Of a stretch of 64,000 nucleotides of DNA, positions 52,935 to 61,589 are shown piece by piece. The stretch lies in NCBI GenBank assembly GCA_965216025.1, contig CBDCEX010000002.1, positions 6,805-70,804 of the forward strand, given 5' to 3'. This DNA is from JADFQT01 sp965216025 (lineage in GTDB: Bacteria > Chloroflexota > Dehalococcoidia > Lucifugimonadales > UBA3495). Below the pieces are notes generated by a model. That model saw only the letters and a list, made by a program, of their open reading frames with translations, ran no database searches and was not told the origin of the DNA. Made by a program: the position numbers and the translations under genes. The first letter of the stretch is position 1; every line of letters starts with the position of its first letter.

Positions 52935-53755
52935 ATACGGTCCGGACGCCTTGATCCTCGACCTGGAAGATTCGGTTCTGGAGAAGGGCAAGGCGGAGGC
53001 TCGCACCCTGGTCCGCCAAATGGTGGAGGAACTGGGAAGCGCCGGACGTACCCTATTTGTTCGCGTCAATCGCTTGGAAACCGGCCTGACCGGCCGTAGA
53101 GCTGGAAGCAGTGACCTGCCCCCAGCTCTACGGCATTTTGCTGCCCAAGGTGCAGCATCCCTCGGATGTGGTGGAGGTGGATAACCTGCTCAACTTCTTC
53201 GAGGGTAAAGCGGGCATGAAACCGGGCCAGGTCTGCCTTGAGCCTTCTCTGGAAACTGCCCAGGGAATACGGCAAGCCTGCGAGATAGCAATGGCGGCGG
53301 AGCGGGTGGCTCACATGGGGGGCAGCGGCGGCAAGGGGGGAGACACGGCCCGATCCGTGGGTTTTCAGTGGACGCTGGAAGGTTTGGAAACCCTGTTTAT
53401 CAAGTCCAAGGTGCTGCTGGACTCCCGGGCCGCCGGAGTGGAATTCCCTCTCAGCGGCGGCTGGATGGATATCCACAACCTGGAGGGTTTGCGGAGCCTG
53501 GCTACTCAGCTGAAGCAGCTGGGTTACACCGGCATGCACCTGATCCATCCCAGCCACGTGCCGGTGGTTAACCAGGTTTTCACCCCCACCAAGGAAGAGA
53601 TAGCCCATTGGCAGGGGCTGATTCAGGCCATGGAGCAGCGTCGCGGCCAAGGCAGCGCGGCGGTGACCTTTGACGGGGACATGGTGGACGTAGCCCACGA
53701 AGAAACGGCCAGGTCCATGCTGGAGTTGGTCAAGCAGTGGGGTATTCTAAGCTAA
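52935..53755 (+). pseudogene. CitE/HpcH-family lyase, 5'-truncated and frameshifted
   Basis: Directly after the right end of ISAs1 copy B the sequence reads YGPDALILDLEDSVLEKGKA, the beginning of the CitE-like barrel; the first 30-50 residues are missing. A frame change near 53088-53097 separates VRVNRLETGLT from VELEAVTCPQLYGILLPKVQ. The second part continues to 53755 with CLEPSLETAQGIRQACEIA (metal ligand Glu) and GYTGMHLIHPSHVPVVNQVF. HpcH/CitE lyases split or form citramalyl/malyl-CoA-type compounds. This copy is not functional. Confidence 0.85.
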
Positions 53756-54168
53756 CCCCCAAAGGGAGCCAGCACCGGCCGGCGCGATCGCGTTTTGATC
53801 CCTTGGCCATTCCTTATGGACATGGCAAGCGACTGAACTTCGTCCTGAGGCTCTCGAAGGGCGATGGATGATGGAAGTCGCCCGTTCATGGTTCGACAAT
53901 CTCACCACGAACGGGTTGTGGTCATAAAAACAGATGCAGGCTATTTTCGCTCATCCGCCTCTACCCCGCTAACCCCCAAAGGGAGCCAGCACCGGCCGGC
54001 GCGATCGCGTTTTGATCCCTTGGCCATTCCTTATGGACATGGCAAGCGACTGAACTTCGTCCTGAGGCTCTCGAAGGGCGATGGATGATGGAAGTCGCCC
54101 GTTCATGGTTCGACAATCTCACCACGAACGGGTTGTGGTCATAAAAACAGATGCAGGCTATTTTCGCT
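53751..54168 (+). repeat. 201-bp direct duplication with a 16-bp IS-derived spacer
   Basis: Bases 53751-53951 and 53968-54168 appear identical. Between them 53952-53967 reads CATCCGCCTCTACCCC. Spacer plus flanking bases (53951-53971) give a 21-base exact match to the interior of the ISAs1 element (for example around 52568-52588). Each unit includes the GTTCG-type dispersed repeat (CTTCGTCCTGAGGCTCTCG, then GGTTCGACAATCTCACCACG). Confidence 0.93.
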
Positions 54169-54322
54169 TGAGAGGCGATTGCCCTGCTGTACCGGCCGTT
54201 GCGGCATTGCAAAGACTTCCAGCTATGATATAATTCCGTTGGTTTTTCGGTCGTCCGCATAGCTAGCTCAGACGTGTGGGCGACACTGGCAAAACTGAAA
54301 TTGGCAGGAGAAGGACTAGAGG
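54169..54322. other. Spacer upstream of the second ferredoxin
   Basis: No gene is seen. It contains AT-rich sequence (ATGATATAATTCCG near 54222-54236) with a possible -10 box TATAAT at 54227-54232, but no clear -35 box. Confidence 0.4.
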
Positions 54323-54592
54323 ATGACCTATATAATTACCGAGCCTTGCGTTGGCGTAAAGGACGCGGCATGTGTTGATGTTTGCCCGGTGGACTGCATC
54401 TACACCCGGGATGAAGATGATATGTTTTTTATCAGCCCGGATGAGTGCATCGATTGCGCCGCCTGTGAGCCGGTGTGCCCGGTAACGGCCATCTTCGCCG
54501 AAGACGCGGTTCCTCCCATGTACGCCGAGTATACTCCCAAAAACTACGACTATTTCAAGAACACCGACCCGTCCACTTTGAAACGAAAGTAG
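54323..54592 (+). CDS. 7Fe-type ferredoxin (89 aa)
   Basis: A close paralogue of the ferredoxin at 13077-13319. The first site is C9-x7-C17-x3-C21-P (CVGVKDAACVDVCP), suited to [3Fe-4S]; the second is CIDCAACEPVCP for [4Fe-4S]. The C-terminus is longer (EYTPKNYDYFKNTDPSTLKR). ATG 54323 is preceded by purine-rich GGACTAGAGG. It is about 230 bases upstream of aconitase, but no direct link is shown. Confidence 0.93.
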   Translation: MTYIITEPCVGVKDAACVDVCPVDCIYTRDEDDMFFISPDECIDCAACEPVCPVTAIFAEDAVPPMYAEYTPKNYDYFKNTDPSTLKRK

Positions 54593-54826
54593 CCAGATAC
54601 TGGTCAGTTGGCGCCCCCTCGGTCGGGCTAGGTAAACCTTTAAAGGCAAGGGAACCTTTAAAGGTTTTCTCTATTCTGACCATCCATCAGCTTGGTCAGG
54701 CGTCTTGGACAGTCGGCCTGGGCGGCGGAAACTTCCGAACCGGGCAGGGCAGACTGCCCCCAAACCAGCCTGCCGGTATTGAGGCTGGACCGGAAAACAA
54801 CGAGCAACCATTAAAGGAGCTTACGA
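54593..54826 (+). other. Spacer before aconitase
   Basis: No gene is seen. GGTAAACCTTTAAAGGC and GGAACCTTTAAAGG around 54630-54665 form a short AACCTTTAAAGG direct/inverted motif that could fold as hairpins; it may be a weak terminator for the ferredoxin. The end carries the aconitase ribosome-binding site (AAAGGAGC). Confidence 0.4.
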
Positions 54827-57109
54827 ATGCGCACTATCGATTCAACCCCAGAACTTGTTTCCAGCGTTTACCAAAGGATGGAAAGCAAGCTGCAAGTAGT
54901 CCGTGCCCGCCTCAACCGGCCCATGACCATGGCAGACAAGGTCCTACTTTCCCATCTGGAAAACCCGGCTGAGGGCGAGCTAATTCCCGGCGAAAGCTAC
55001 ATCTTGCTGAATCCGGACCGGGTTCTGCTTCAGGACGTCTTGGGACAGACCGCCATGCTCAATTTCATGCAGACCGGACGGGATTCAACTGTTGTTCCCA
55101 CATCGGTTCATTGTGACCACCTGATTCAGGCCAGGGTTGAAGGCTCAGCCGACCTGAAAGAGTCACTTCAAGAGAACGATGAGGTCTACAATTTCTTACG
55201 CTCGGCGGCAGCGAAATACGGAGTCGGTTTTTGGGGACCGGGCGCCGGTATTATTCACCAAGTGGCATTGGAGAATTATGCTTTCCCCGGGGAGTTGATG
55301 ATCGGCACCGACTCCCATACCCCAAATGGCGGAGGTCTGGCATCTATATCGGTCGGTGTTGGCGGAGCCGACGCGGTAGAAGTCATGGCTGGATTGCCCT
55401 GGGAGTTGCTCTATCCCAAGTTCATAGGAGTGCATCTAACCGGAGAATTGGGCGGGTGGACGGCTCCCAAGGACATCATCCTCTACCTGGCCGGAGAGCT
55501 GACCGTTTCCGGCGGCACCAACACCATTATCGAATACTTCGGCCCTGGCACCAAGTCCATTAGCGCCACCGGTAAGGCCACCATTACCAACATGGGTGCG
55601 GAGCTGGGCGCGACCTCCTCTGTCTTTCCCTATGACGAGCGTATGGCCCGTTACCTTCATGCTACTGGCCGGGGTGGTCTGGTGGAGCTGGCCGAGCGGC
55701 ATAAGCACCTGTTATCCGCCGATCCGGAGTGCGAAGCAGAACCGCAACGATACTACGACCGCATCGTGGAGATTGACCTGTCCAAGTTGGAACCTTACCT
55801 AGTAGGACCCCACTCTCCCGATCGCGCCCGGCCTATCTCTCAGATGGCAGCCGAGCTCCAGCAGGACAAGGATTTGGTCGACGAGATTTCATCGGCCCTG
55901 ATCGGCAGCTGCACCAACTCCTCCTACGAAGACATGAGCCGCTCCGCCGATGTGGCGGAACAGGCCAAAGCTCACGGCATCAAAGCTGCGGTGCCCTTCA
56001 TGGTCACCCCCGGCTCCGAGCTGGTGCGAGCTACCATTGAAAGAGACGGGCAGATGCAGTCCTTCAGGGATATAGATGGAACCGTGTTGGCCAACGCCTG
56101 TGGCCCCTGCATCGGTCAGTGGCGACGGGCTAAAGAAGATGTGGGCAAGGCCAACACCATCGTTACCTCTTACAACCGGAACTTTCCGGCGCGCAACGAC
56201 GGTGAGCCTTCCACCATGAACATCATCGGCAGTCCGGAAATAATCACCGCCATGGCCTTGGCCGGCAAGCTATCCTTCAATCCGGTGACCGACAGCCTTA
56301 CCGCAGCCGATGGTACCCAGTTCCAGCTGGACCCACCCAAGACTGCTCCCGAGGTGCCGGAACAGAACTTCGACCGAGGTCATTCCTCTTATGAAGCGCC
56401 GCCCGATGACGGTAGTAGTATTGAGCTAGCGGTGGACCCGAACAGTGAACGGCTTGAGTTGATGCAACCATGGGAATCCTGGGACGGCAACGATTTCTTA
56501 GATATGCCAGTCTTGATTAAGACCAAGGGCAAGTGCACCACCGACCACATATCGCCGGCGGGTATTTGGCTTCGCTATCGGGGTCATTTGGGCAAATTCA
56601 GCGACAACGTGTACCTGGGCGCCATCAATGCCTACACCGACGAGGCGGGCAAGGGCAAGAACGTTATCACCGGCGAGGAGGGCCTGGTCATATCCACCAT
56701 TGCCAAGCAATACCAGGCTCAGGCGGTCAAGTGGGCCGTTGTCGGCGACCATAACTTCGGTGAGGGCAGCAGTCGGGAGCATGCCGCTTTGTCTCCTAGA
56801 TTGCTGGGTGGCACCGCTATCATCACCCGCAGCTTCGCCCGCATCCACGAATCCAACTTGAAAAAGCAGGGGTTGCTGCCCCTTACCTTCGAGGACCCCA
56901 ACGACTACGACCGGATTAGAGAGGATGACCGGATAAGCCTGGCGGGTCTGAATGAGCTGGCTCCGGGCCAAACGCTTCCCTGCCAGGTAAAGCATGCCGA
57001 CGGAACCGAGGAGACTTTGAACCTGCGCCACACTTTAAACCAGCCCCAAATCGAGTGGTTCAAGGCCGGCTCGGCGATGAACTACATAAAGCAGCAAGAA
57101 GAGGCCTAG
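54827..57109 (+). CDS. acnA: Aconitate hydratase (mitochondrial-type)
   Basis: The enzyme isomerises citrate to isocitrate in the TCA cycle using a [4Fe-4S] cluster. Cluster ligands are Cys362 (IGSCTNSSYEDM), Cys425 and Cys428 (ANACGPCIGQW). Other signatures are IGTDSHTPNGGGLASISVGV, SYNRNFPARNDG, and in the swivel domain KCTTDHISPAGIWLRYRGHL and GDHNFGEGSSREHAAL. At 760 aa it matches the mitochondrial/AcnA2-like class rather than the 890-aa IRP-like AcnA. ATG 54827 follows AAAGGAGC. A strong terminator follows at 57152, so it is probably transcribed alone. Confidence 0.95.
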   Translation: MRTIDSTPELVSSVYQRMESKLQVVRARLNRPMTMADKVLLSHLENPAEGELIPGESYILLNPDRVLLQDVLGQTAMLNFMQTGRDSTVVPTSVHCDHLIQARVEGSADLKESLQENDEVYNFLRSAAAKYGVGFWGPGAGIIHQVALENYAFPGELMIGTDSHTPNGGGLASISVGVGGADAVEVMAGLPWELLYPKFIGVHLTGELGGWTAPKDIILYLAGELTVSGGTNTIIEYFGPGTKSISATGKATITNMGAELGATSSVFPYDERMARYLHATGRGGLVELAERHKHLLSADPECEAEPQRYYDRIVEIDLSKLEPYLVGPHSPDRARPISQMAAELQQDKDLVDEISSALIGSCTNSSYEDMSRSADVAEQAKAHGIKAAVPFMVTPGSELVRATIERDGQMQSFRDIDGTVLANACGPCIGQWRRAKEDVGKANTIVTSYNRNFPARNDGEPSTMNIIGSPEIITAMALAGKLSFNPVTDSLTAADGTQFQLDPPKTAPEVPEQNFDRGHSSYEAPPDDGSSIELAVDPNSERLELMQPWESWDGNDFLDMPVLIKTKGKCTTDHISPAGIWLRYRGHLGKFSDNVYLGAINAYTDEAGKGKNVITGEEGLVISTIAKQYQAQAVKWAVVGDHNFGEGSSREHAALSPRLLGGTAIITRSFARIHESNLKKQGLLPLTFEDPNDYDRIREDDRISLAGLNELAPGQTLPCQVKHADGTEETLNLRHTLNQPQIEWFKAGSAMNYIKQQEEA

Positions 57110-57151
57110 ACCAAGCGGCACGCCGCGGTTAAACCAGCGGTTAAACCAAAG

Positions 57152-57187
57152 AGAGGGGCGGGTTTGAAATCCGCCCCTCTTCATTTC
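57152..57187 (+). terminator. Terminator after aconitase
   Basis: AGAGGGGCGG (57152-57161) pairs perfectly with CCGCCCCTCT (57171-57180) across a nine-base loop and is followed by TCATTTCC. Confidence 0.8.
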
Positions 57188-57403
57188 CGGCCCAGCTACG
57201 AGGATGGTTAAAAAGCTCCCTGACTTCTAGGCTCTGGGTGTCATTTCGTTTTGGGCTTCGGCATCCTCTCCCCTTGTGGGAGAGGATTGAGGTGAGGGGC
57301 ATCACCCTCATCCCAACCTTCTCCCATCAAGGGAGAAGGGGCTCTTATCAGGCCATGCCAAGGTGCGCATTCTTTGATTCTAGCCTGGACAATGCCCCAC
57401 TCC
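57188..57403. repeat. Intergenic REP-like repeat, inverted relative to 11638-11720
   Basis: Bases about 57266-57345 hold CCTCTCCCCTTGTGGGAGAGG, then a GAGGTGAGGGGCATCACCCTC segment and CCTTCTCCCATCAAGGGAGAA in sequence. This is the reverse-complement arrangement of the element after carB. No gene is seen. Confidence 0.8.
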
Positions 57404-58099
57404 TCAGCCCAAGTCATCCAAGCAGGCTTGTACCGGCTTATTGAGGCAGCTGAAAATCGGCGTATCCAGTAGGGTATAGGGCCTAGCCTTCGACTCGCGC
57501 AGGTCCATTACCAGGTCCAAGAATCCGCTCGGATCGTCCGTTTCAAACCCCAGCACGAACTCCTGATCGTCCAGACCAAAGGAGTAAGCGGTGCTGATCT
57601 TCACTTGGGGATATTTGTGGCCAATGCGGAAGTGCTCCTCCATCAGCTGTTGCCGCTCCTCCTTGGGGAGCTGATACCATTCGTGGGTCTTGCAGAAGGG
57701 ATAAATGAACAAGTACCGCCGCCCGACCATCCGCATGGAGGCACTGGTACCTTCTTGACCTTCATGCCTATGATCATCCACATAGGGAGAGCGGCGCGTC
57801 ATCGCCAGGTAGGAATAGGGGGTGTCCAGATACCCGCCCAGCTCGGTGCGATTCAACTGGGCACAAAGCTCGTTGACCGCCTCCAGCTCCGGGCTGACCT
57901 TCCAGAGCATGAAGTCGACGTCGCCGCGGGTTCCCACCAAACTGTAGCTGGAGATAGCCATCCGGTCCGAAAACTCGGCCAGAACCGTCGCGAACTGAGC
58001 CTTGCTCCGCTCCCGATCCTCATCGGGTAGCCTCCGCCACTGCGGGCTCAGCTTGTAAAAGGTATATTTGACGAAGTCTCTTTGCCCTTCCTGGGTCAT
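57404..58099 (-). CDS. hemQ: Chlorite dismutase/HemQ-like protein (coproheme decarboxylase candidate)
   Basis: The family includes coproheme decarboxylase (HemQ) of the coproporphyrin-dependent heme pathway. The C-terminal half reads RRYLFIYPFCKTHEWYQLPK, where the Tyr of YPF and WY are in the catalytic loop; then EEHFRIGHKYPQVKISTAYS, whose His is the likely proximal heme ligand, and FGLDDQEFVLGFETDDPSGF. ATG 58099 fits the family start (MTQEGQRDFVKYTFYKL); upstream in-frame sequence runs into the ISAs1 inverted repeat. The 231 aa length matches HemQ. The insertion of ISAs1 copy C about 90 bases upstream may have separated it from its promoter. Confidence 0.85.
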   Translation of the reverse strand: MTQEGQRDFVKYTFYKLSPQWRRLPDEDRERSKAQFATVLAEFSDRMAISSYSLVGTRGDVDFMLWKVSPELEAVNELCAQLNRTELGGYLDTPYSYLAMTRRSPYVDDHRHEGQEGTSASMRMVGRRYLFIYPFCKTHEWYQLPKEERQQLMEEHFRIGHKYPQVKISTAYSFGLDDQEFVLGFETDDPSGFLDLVMDLRESKARPYTLLDTPIFSCLNKPVQACLDDLG

Positions 58100-58280
58100 G
58101 CCCCCTGCCCCTCGCTTGGTACCGACTATCTCCCAGAACATCAGGATGATACCAAGTCGGCCTAGGCATAGCAATCGGCTGCGGGAGCTGCAGGGTCTTT
58201 TCATTCTCCTGCCTGGTAGGTAAAGCCCATCATGTCGAAAGCTTCGCTGAGATGGGCATTGTGGCGGCGTAGGGCAGCGG

Positions 58281-58868
58281 CTACGTTGGAATGCCCAGCC
58301 CGACGTACCAAGCGACCAGGTTCCGCAGGCCCGCCAGAACCTGTGGGGCGGCCCCAGTGCGCACCTGAGAGCGGTCCTCGTCGAAGGTCACATCCCGTAC
58401 CCAGTGGAGGCGGTTCTCGATGCCCCAGTGCCCACGGGAAAGGCTCAACAATCGCCTCGCATCGGCATCAGTGGCTGGGAGACTGCTAATTGCATAGCTC
58501 ACAGCCACCTGTTTCTTGCCCTTCACGACCCGCTGGCGCTCTAGCCGACACACCTGTTGCAGATGCGGCCACGCTTCCCCGACCGTCCCAGCGCTGCCCA
58601 CGTAGCCATTTAGCTCTGGGTCGGCCAAGGCCCATAACTCTCGCCGCTCCAGCCGCCCATGACGCCGCTTTACTGGAGCATCGGCCCAGACCGTCAGCTT
58701 GGCCCCGCGTGCTCGCCACTCCGCTGCCAGCCAGGGAGGTACGGTTGGGCCACCAGCCCTCTCAGTTCCTAGCAGGGGAAAAAGCCACCTCCAGGTCTCG
58801 GCGCAAGGTGGGCTGATTCTCTTTAACTGGCAGCAGATACTCTCCGCCGCCTGCCACAATCTGCTCAC
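58281..58868 (-). pseudogene. ISAs1 transposase, C-terminal part (copy C, truncated)
   Basis: The open frame matches copy B through HWGIENRLHWVRDVTFDEDR to AGLRNLV. A 4-base deletion then shifts it to AWYVGLGIPT and an early stop, losing the last 36 residues. The catalytic Glu remains but the tail is gone, so this copy is probably inactive. Confidence 0.85.
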
Positions 58869-59397
58869 AGACTTTCCGTTGGGTCAGTAAGGCATCAGCC
58901 ACTACTACCCGACCCTTCAGGGGTACCTGGCCCAATACTTCTTTGACCGCCGCCAATTCTTCCCCTTTGCCCGGCGCAGATACCTGCGCCAGCACTGCCC
59001 CAGCGCGGCTAGCGTAGGCCGACACCAGATGGACCCCGGGTATCTCTTGGCCGTGGATCCCTCGCAAGGTTTTCCCGTCCAGGGACAGGGGATCATCCGC
59101 CTCTACCCCGCTATTTGCCAGCCAGTTGCCGACTTCTGCCTCAAAGGCCGCCACGTCCAGGCCCTTGAACACCCGGTGGAGGGTGGCCACGCAGGGTGTC
59201 TTCTCCTGGCTGAACCCCAAAAGCTGCGCCGTAGCACCCCCTTGGTCCCGCCCCCATTGAGCTATGGCGTATAAGCTGCGGGCGCCGCACAGCATGGCAC
59301 AGGTGGCCAAGGCCAGGATCGCCCCCAAAGAGTGGCGTCGCCCTTGGCTACTCCGGAAGTCAGGCACCAAATCCAGCGTTTCTCTCAAAGTCATCAT
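58762..59397 (-). CDS. ISAs1 transposase, N-terminal part (copy C)
   Basis: 211 residues, nearly identical to copy B (start MMTLRETLDLVPDFRSSQ). It ends at the same TTTTTCCCC frame break. Both catalytic Asp regions (LDGKTLRGIHGQEIP, VVVADALLTQRK) are kept. Confidence 0.85.
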   Translation of the reverse strand: MMTLRETLDLVPDFRSSQGRRHSLGAILALATCAMLCGARSLYAIAQWGRDQGGATAQLLGFSQEKTPCVATLHRVFKGLDVAAFEAEVGNWLANSGVEADDPLSLDGKTLRGIHGQEIPGVHLVSAYASRAGAVLAQVSAPGKGEELAAVKEVLGQVPLKGRVVVADALLTQRKVCEQIVAGGGEYLLPVKENQPTLRRDLEVAFSPARN

Positions 59398-59469
59398 CCT
59401 CCCCTCCCGCTTAAACTGGTAATAATTTTATACTATTTTGATAGAATGAAAAGGCCCTGGCGGGAGCTG

Positions 59470-59693
59470 GCTAAGGTCTTTCGATTGTCATTGCGAGGGC
59501 CGCAGGCCCGCAGCAATCTCAGGAATATAAGGAGAGATTGCTGCGCGGAGTTTATCCTGAGCGCAGCCGAAGGGCTCGCAATGACACTGGGGAGCACCGA
59601 AGGACCCCAGCTAGCGAGTGCAGCCGCTCCGTATAGCTAACCCAGTTGTGCTAAAATCTCCCAACACGGCGGGAAGAATAACGAGGTGCGCAA
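59470..59693. repeat. Spacer with CATTGCGAG/GCAATC repeats
   Basis: No gene is seen. TCGATTGTCATTGCGAGGG (from 59479) is followed by GCAGCAATCTCAGG, and an inverted set GAGATTGCTGCGC...CTCGCAATGACACTGG ends at about 59591. It is the same family as at 22494-22538. Confidence 0.7.
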
Positions 59694-60641
59694 ATGGTAG
59701 AACTAGGGTCGGGCCGATTTACTTATGAGGTGGCGGAAGGCTGGGGCAAGCTACCGGAGGGCTGGGGCTTCAAGGAGGTCGCAGCGGTAGGGGCCGATGC
59801 CAGGGGGAATGTGTACGCCTTCAACCGGGGTGAACACCCGATGATCGTTTTCGATCGGGATGGGAATTTTCTGCGTTCGTGGGGAGAAGGCGTTTTTCCC
59901 CGAGCCCACGGCATTACCATGGGGCCGGACGATACCATATTCTGCACCGATGACGGTGACCACACCGTGCGCCATTGCACCCTGGACGGCAAGGTGCTGA
60001 TGACCCTGGGTATCAGCGGGCAGCCCGCGCCTTTCATGAGTGGCAATCCCTTCCGCCGCTGCACTCACCTGGCCATTGACCCCCAGAACGGTGATTTTTA
60101 TGTGTCCGATGGCTACGGCAACGCACGGGTCCACAAGTATTCGCCTGACGGCAAGCTACTTTTCTCTTGGGGCGAGTCGGGCACCGACCCGGGTCAGTTC
60201 AATATTGTGCATAACATCTGCACCGATAAGGACGGCTGGGTTTACGTAGCGGACCGGGAGAATCATCGCATCCAGGTGTTCGATTCCAATGGCCGGTTTG
60301 AGACCCAGTGGAACAACATGGCCCGCCCTTGCGGCTTGTATATCGATGCCGAGGCCGGGCTGGTCTACGTGGGAGAACTGGGTGTGGCCCTCGGCGCCAA
60401 CTCTGAGGCTTTGGGGGTGGGTCCCCGCGTAAGCATTTATGATACCCAGGGTACCCTCCAGGCCCGACTTGGCAACCAGCCGGAGGGGGATCAGCCCGGG
60501 CGTTTTATCGCCCCCCACGGTATCTGTATCGATCCGCGGGGCGATATTTACGTAGGCGAGGTTTCCTGGACCCACACCGGAGGCAGCCTGGATCCGCCCC
60601 GGGAGTTGCGCTCTCTGCAAAAGCTGGTAAGAAAGGGATAG
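59694..60641 (+). CDS. NHL-repeat beta-propeller protein (315 aa)
   Basis: A paralogue of the protein at 38987-39931 with matching architecture: VGADARGNVYAFNRGEHPMI, YVSDGYGNARVHKYSPDG, FSWGESGTDPGQFNIVHNIC, VYVADRENHRIQVFDSNGRF, and the end GGSLDPPRELRSLQKL. It probably forms a six-bladed propeller. Lyase-like or binding roles are possible; no export signal is seen. It is followed by a ComB-like phosphatase gene on the same strand 90 bases downstream. Confidence 0.86.
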   Translation: MVELGSGRFTYEVAEGWGKLPEGWGFKEVAAVGADARGNVYAFNRGEHPMIVFDRDGNFLRSWGEGVFPRAHGITMGPDDTIFCTDDGDHTVRHCTLDGKVLMTLGISGQPAPFMSGNPFRRCTHLAIDPQNGDFYVSDGYGNARVHKYSPDGKLLFSWGESGTDPGQFNIVHNICTDKDGWVYVADRENHRIQVFDSNGRFETQWNNMARPCGLYIDAEAGLVYVGELGVALGANSEALGVGPRVSIYDTQGTLQARLGNQPEGDQPGRFIAPHGICIDPRGDIYVGEVSWTHTGGSLDPPRELRSLQKLVRKG

Positions 60642-60732
60642 CTGGTGGGGCCGACTGCTATTTTCGATTGGGCGCCGGGGGATATGGCGGCTCCTGAGCC
60701 CCATCATCTTGAGGAGGCCGGCGGGAAATAAG

Positions 60733-61422
60733 ATGGAGATAAGGCTGGGAAGTTTGGTGCGGGACGCGCGGGATGCCGAGGGCACCGTCATCATCATAGA
60801 TGTGTTTCGCGCCTTCACCACCGCCGCCATTGCTTTCGAAAACGGCGCCAGCCAGATAACGCTGGTCGCCGAGGTGGAGGAAGCCCTGGAGTTGCAGCGT
60901 CGGGGGATTGGCGATGTGCTGATGGGAGAGGTGGGTGGCGCCCGGCCGGAGGGGTTCGACTATGGGAACTCTCCCTTTGAGATAGCGGAGGTGGACTTCA
61001 CGGGCAAGTCTATCGTGCAGTCCACCAGGGCGGGTACCGTGGGTGTAGCCGCTGCGGGGAAGGCGGACACCATTTATCTGGGCTCTTTTGCGGTAGCCGA
61101 GGCTACGGTAGAGGCCATTTTAAAAGAGAATCCCCCGCTGGTTTCGATCATAGCCATGGGTGACCAGGGAGCGGTGCGTTCCGATGAAGACGAACACTGC
61201 GGCCTCTACCTGCGAAACCTGCTGGAAGGCCGCTGGCCCGACCCGGAGGCCGTCCGGTCATTGATTTTGAAAGGGGGTGCGACCCAAAAGTTTTTCTACC
61301 CTAGCCAGACGGAGTATCATCCCGAGGATGTGGAGCTGGCGTTGCAGCTGAATAAGTACTCCTTTGCCATGAAAGTTACTCGCCAGGATGGCCTGCTGGT
61401 GGCCCGAAGGCAAGAAACCTAG
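60733..61422 (+). CDS. 2-phosphosulfolactate phosphatase family protein (ComB-like)
   Basis: ComB dephosphorylates phosphosulfolactate in coenzyme M synthesis; relatives occur widely in bacteria without coenzyme M. Visible motifs are TVIIIDVFRAFTTAAIAFEN, DVLMGEVGGARPEGFDYGNS, KSIVQSTRAGTVGVAAAGKA and MGDQGAVRSDEDEHCGLYL. The length of 229 aa is normal. ATG 60733 begins the homologous MEIRLGS; TTG 60709 is an in-frame alternative. In bacteria the substrate is uncertain, perhaps sulfolactate metabolism. Confidence 0.88.
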   Translation: MEIRLGSLVRDARDAEGTVIIIDVFRAFTTAAIAFENGASQITLVAEVEEALELQRRGIGDVLMGEVGGARPEGFDYGNSPFEIAEVDFTGKSIVQSTRAGTVGVAAAGKADTIYLGSFAVAEATVEAILKENPPLVSIIAMGDQGAVRSDEDEHCGLYLRNLLEGRWPDPEAVRSLILKGGATQKFFYPSQTEYHPEDVELALQLNKYSFAMKVTRQDGLLVARRQET

Positions 61423-61589
61423 ACCGGGGTATTCGCTGGCCCCGGCGGCGATGCGCGAGTTGAGTAGGAATGAACATGACCATGGGCCTCAAATAAAGGC
61501 GAACCTGGGATTTAACCTACAGACCAAGAGGGGAAGTCATAGTAAACCACCACGGGAGCTGCCGATGGATGTTTTGATGGCAATCCTTA

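Larger units (their letters stand above)
58191..59459 (-). mobile_element. ISAs1-family element, copy C
   Basis: 1269 bp with ends CAGGGTCTTTTCATTCT and AGAATGAAAAGGCCCTG. The 10-bp GCGGGAGCTG is present on both sides (58181-58190 and 59460-59469), a clean target duplication. Relative to copy B it lacks four bases (TGAT) near 58313. Confidence 0.95.
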
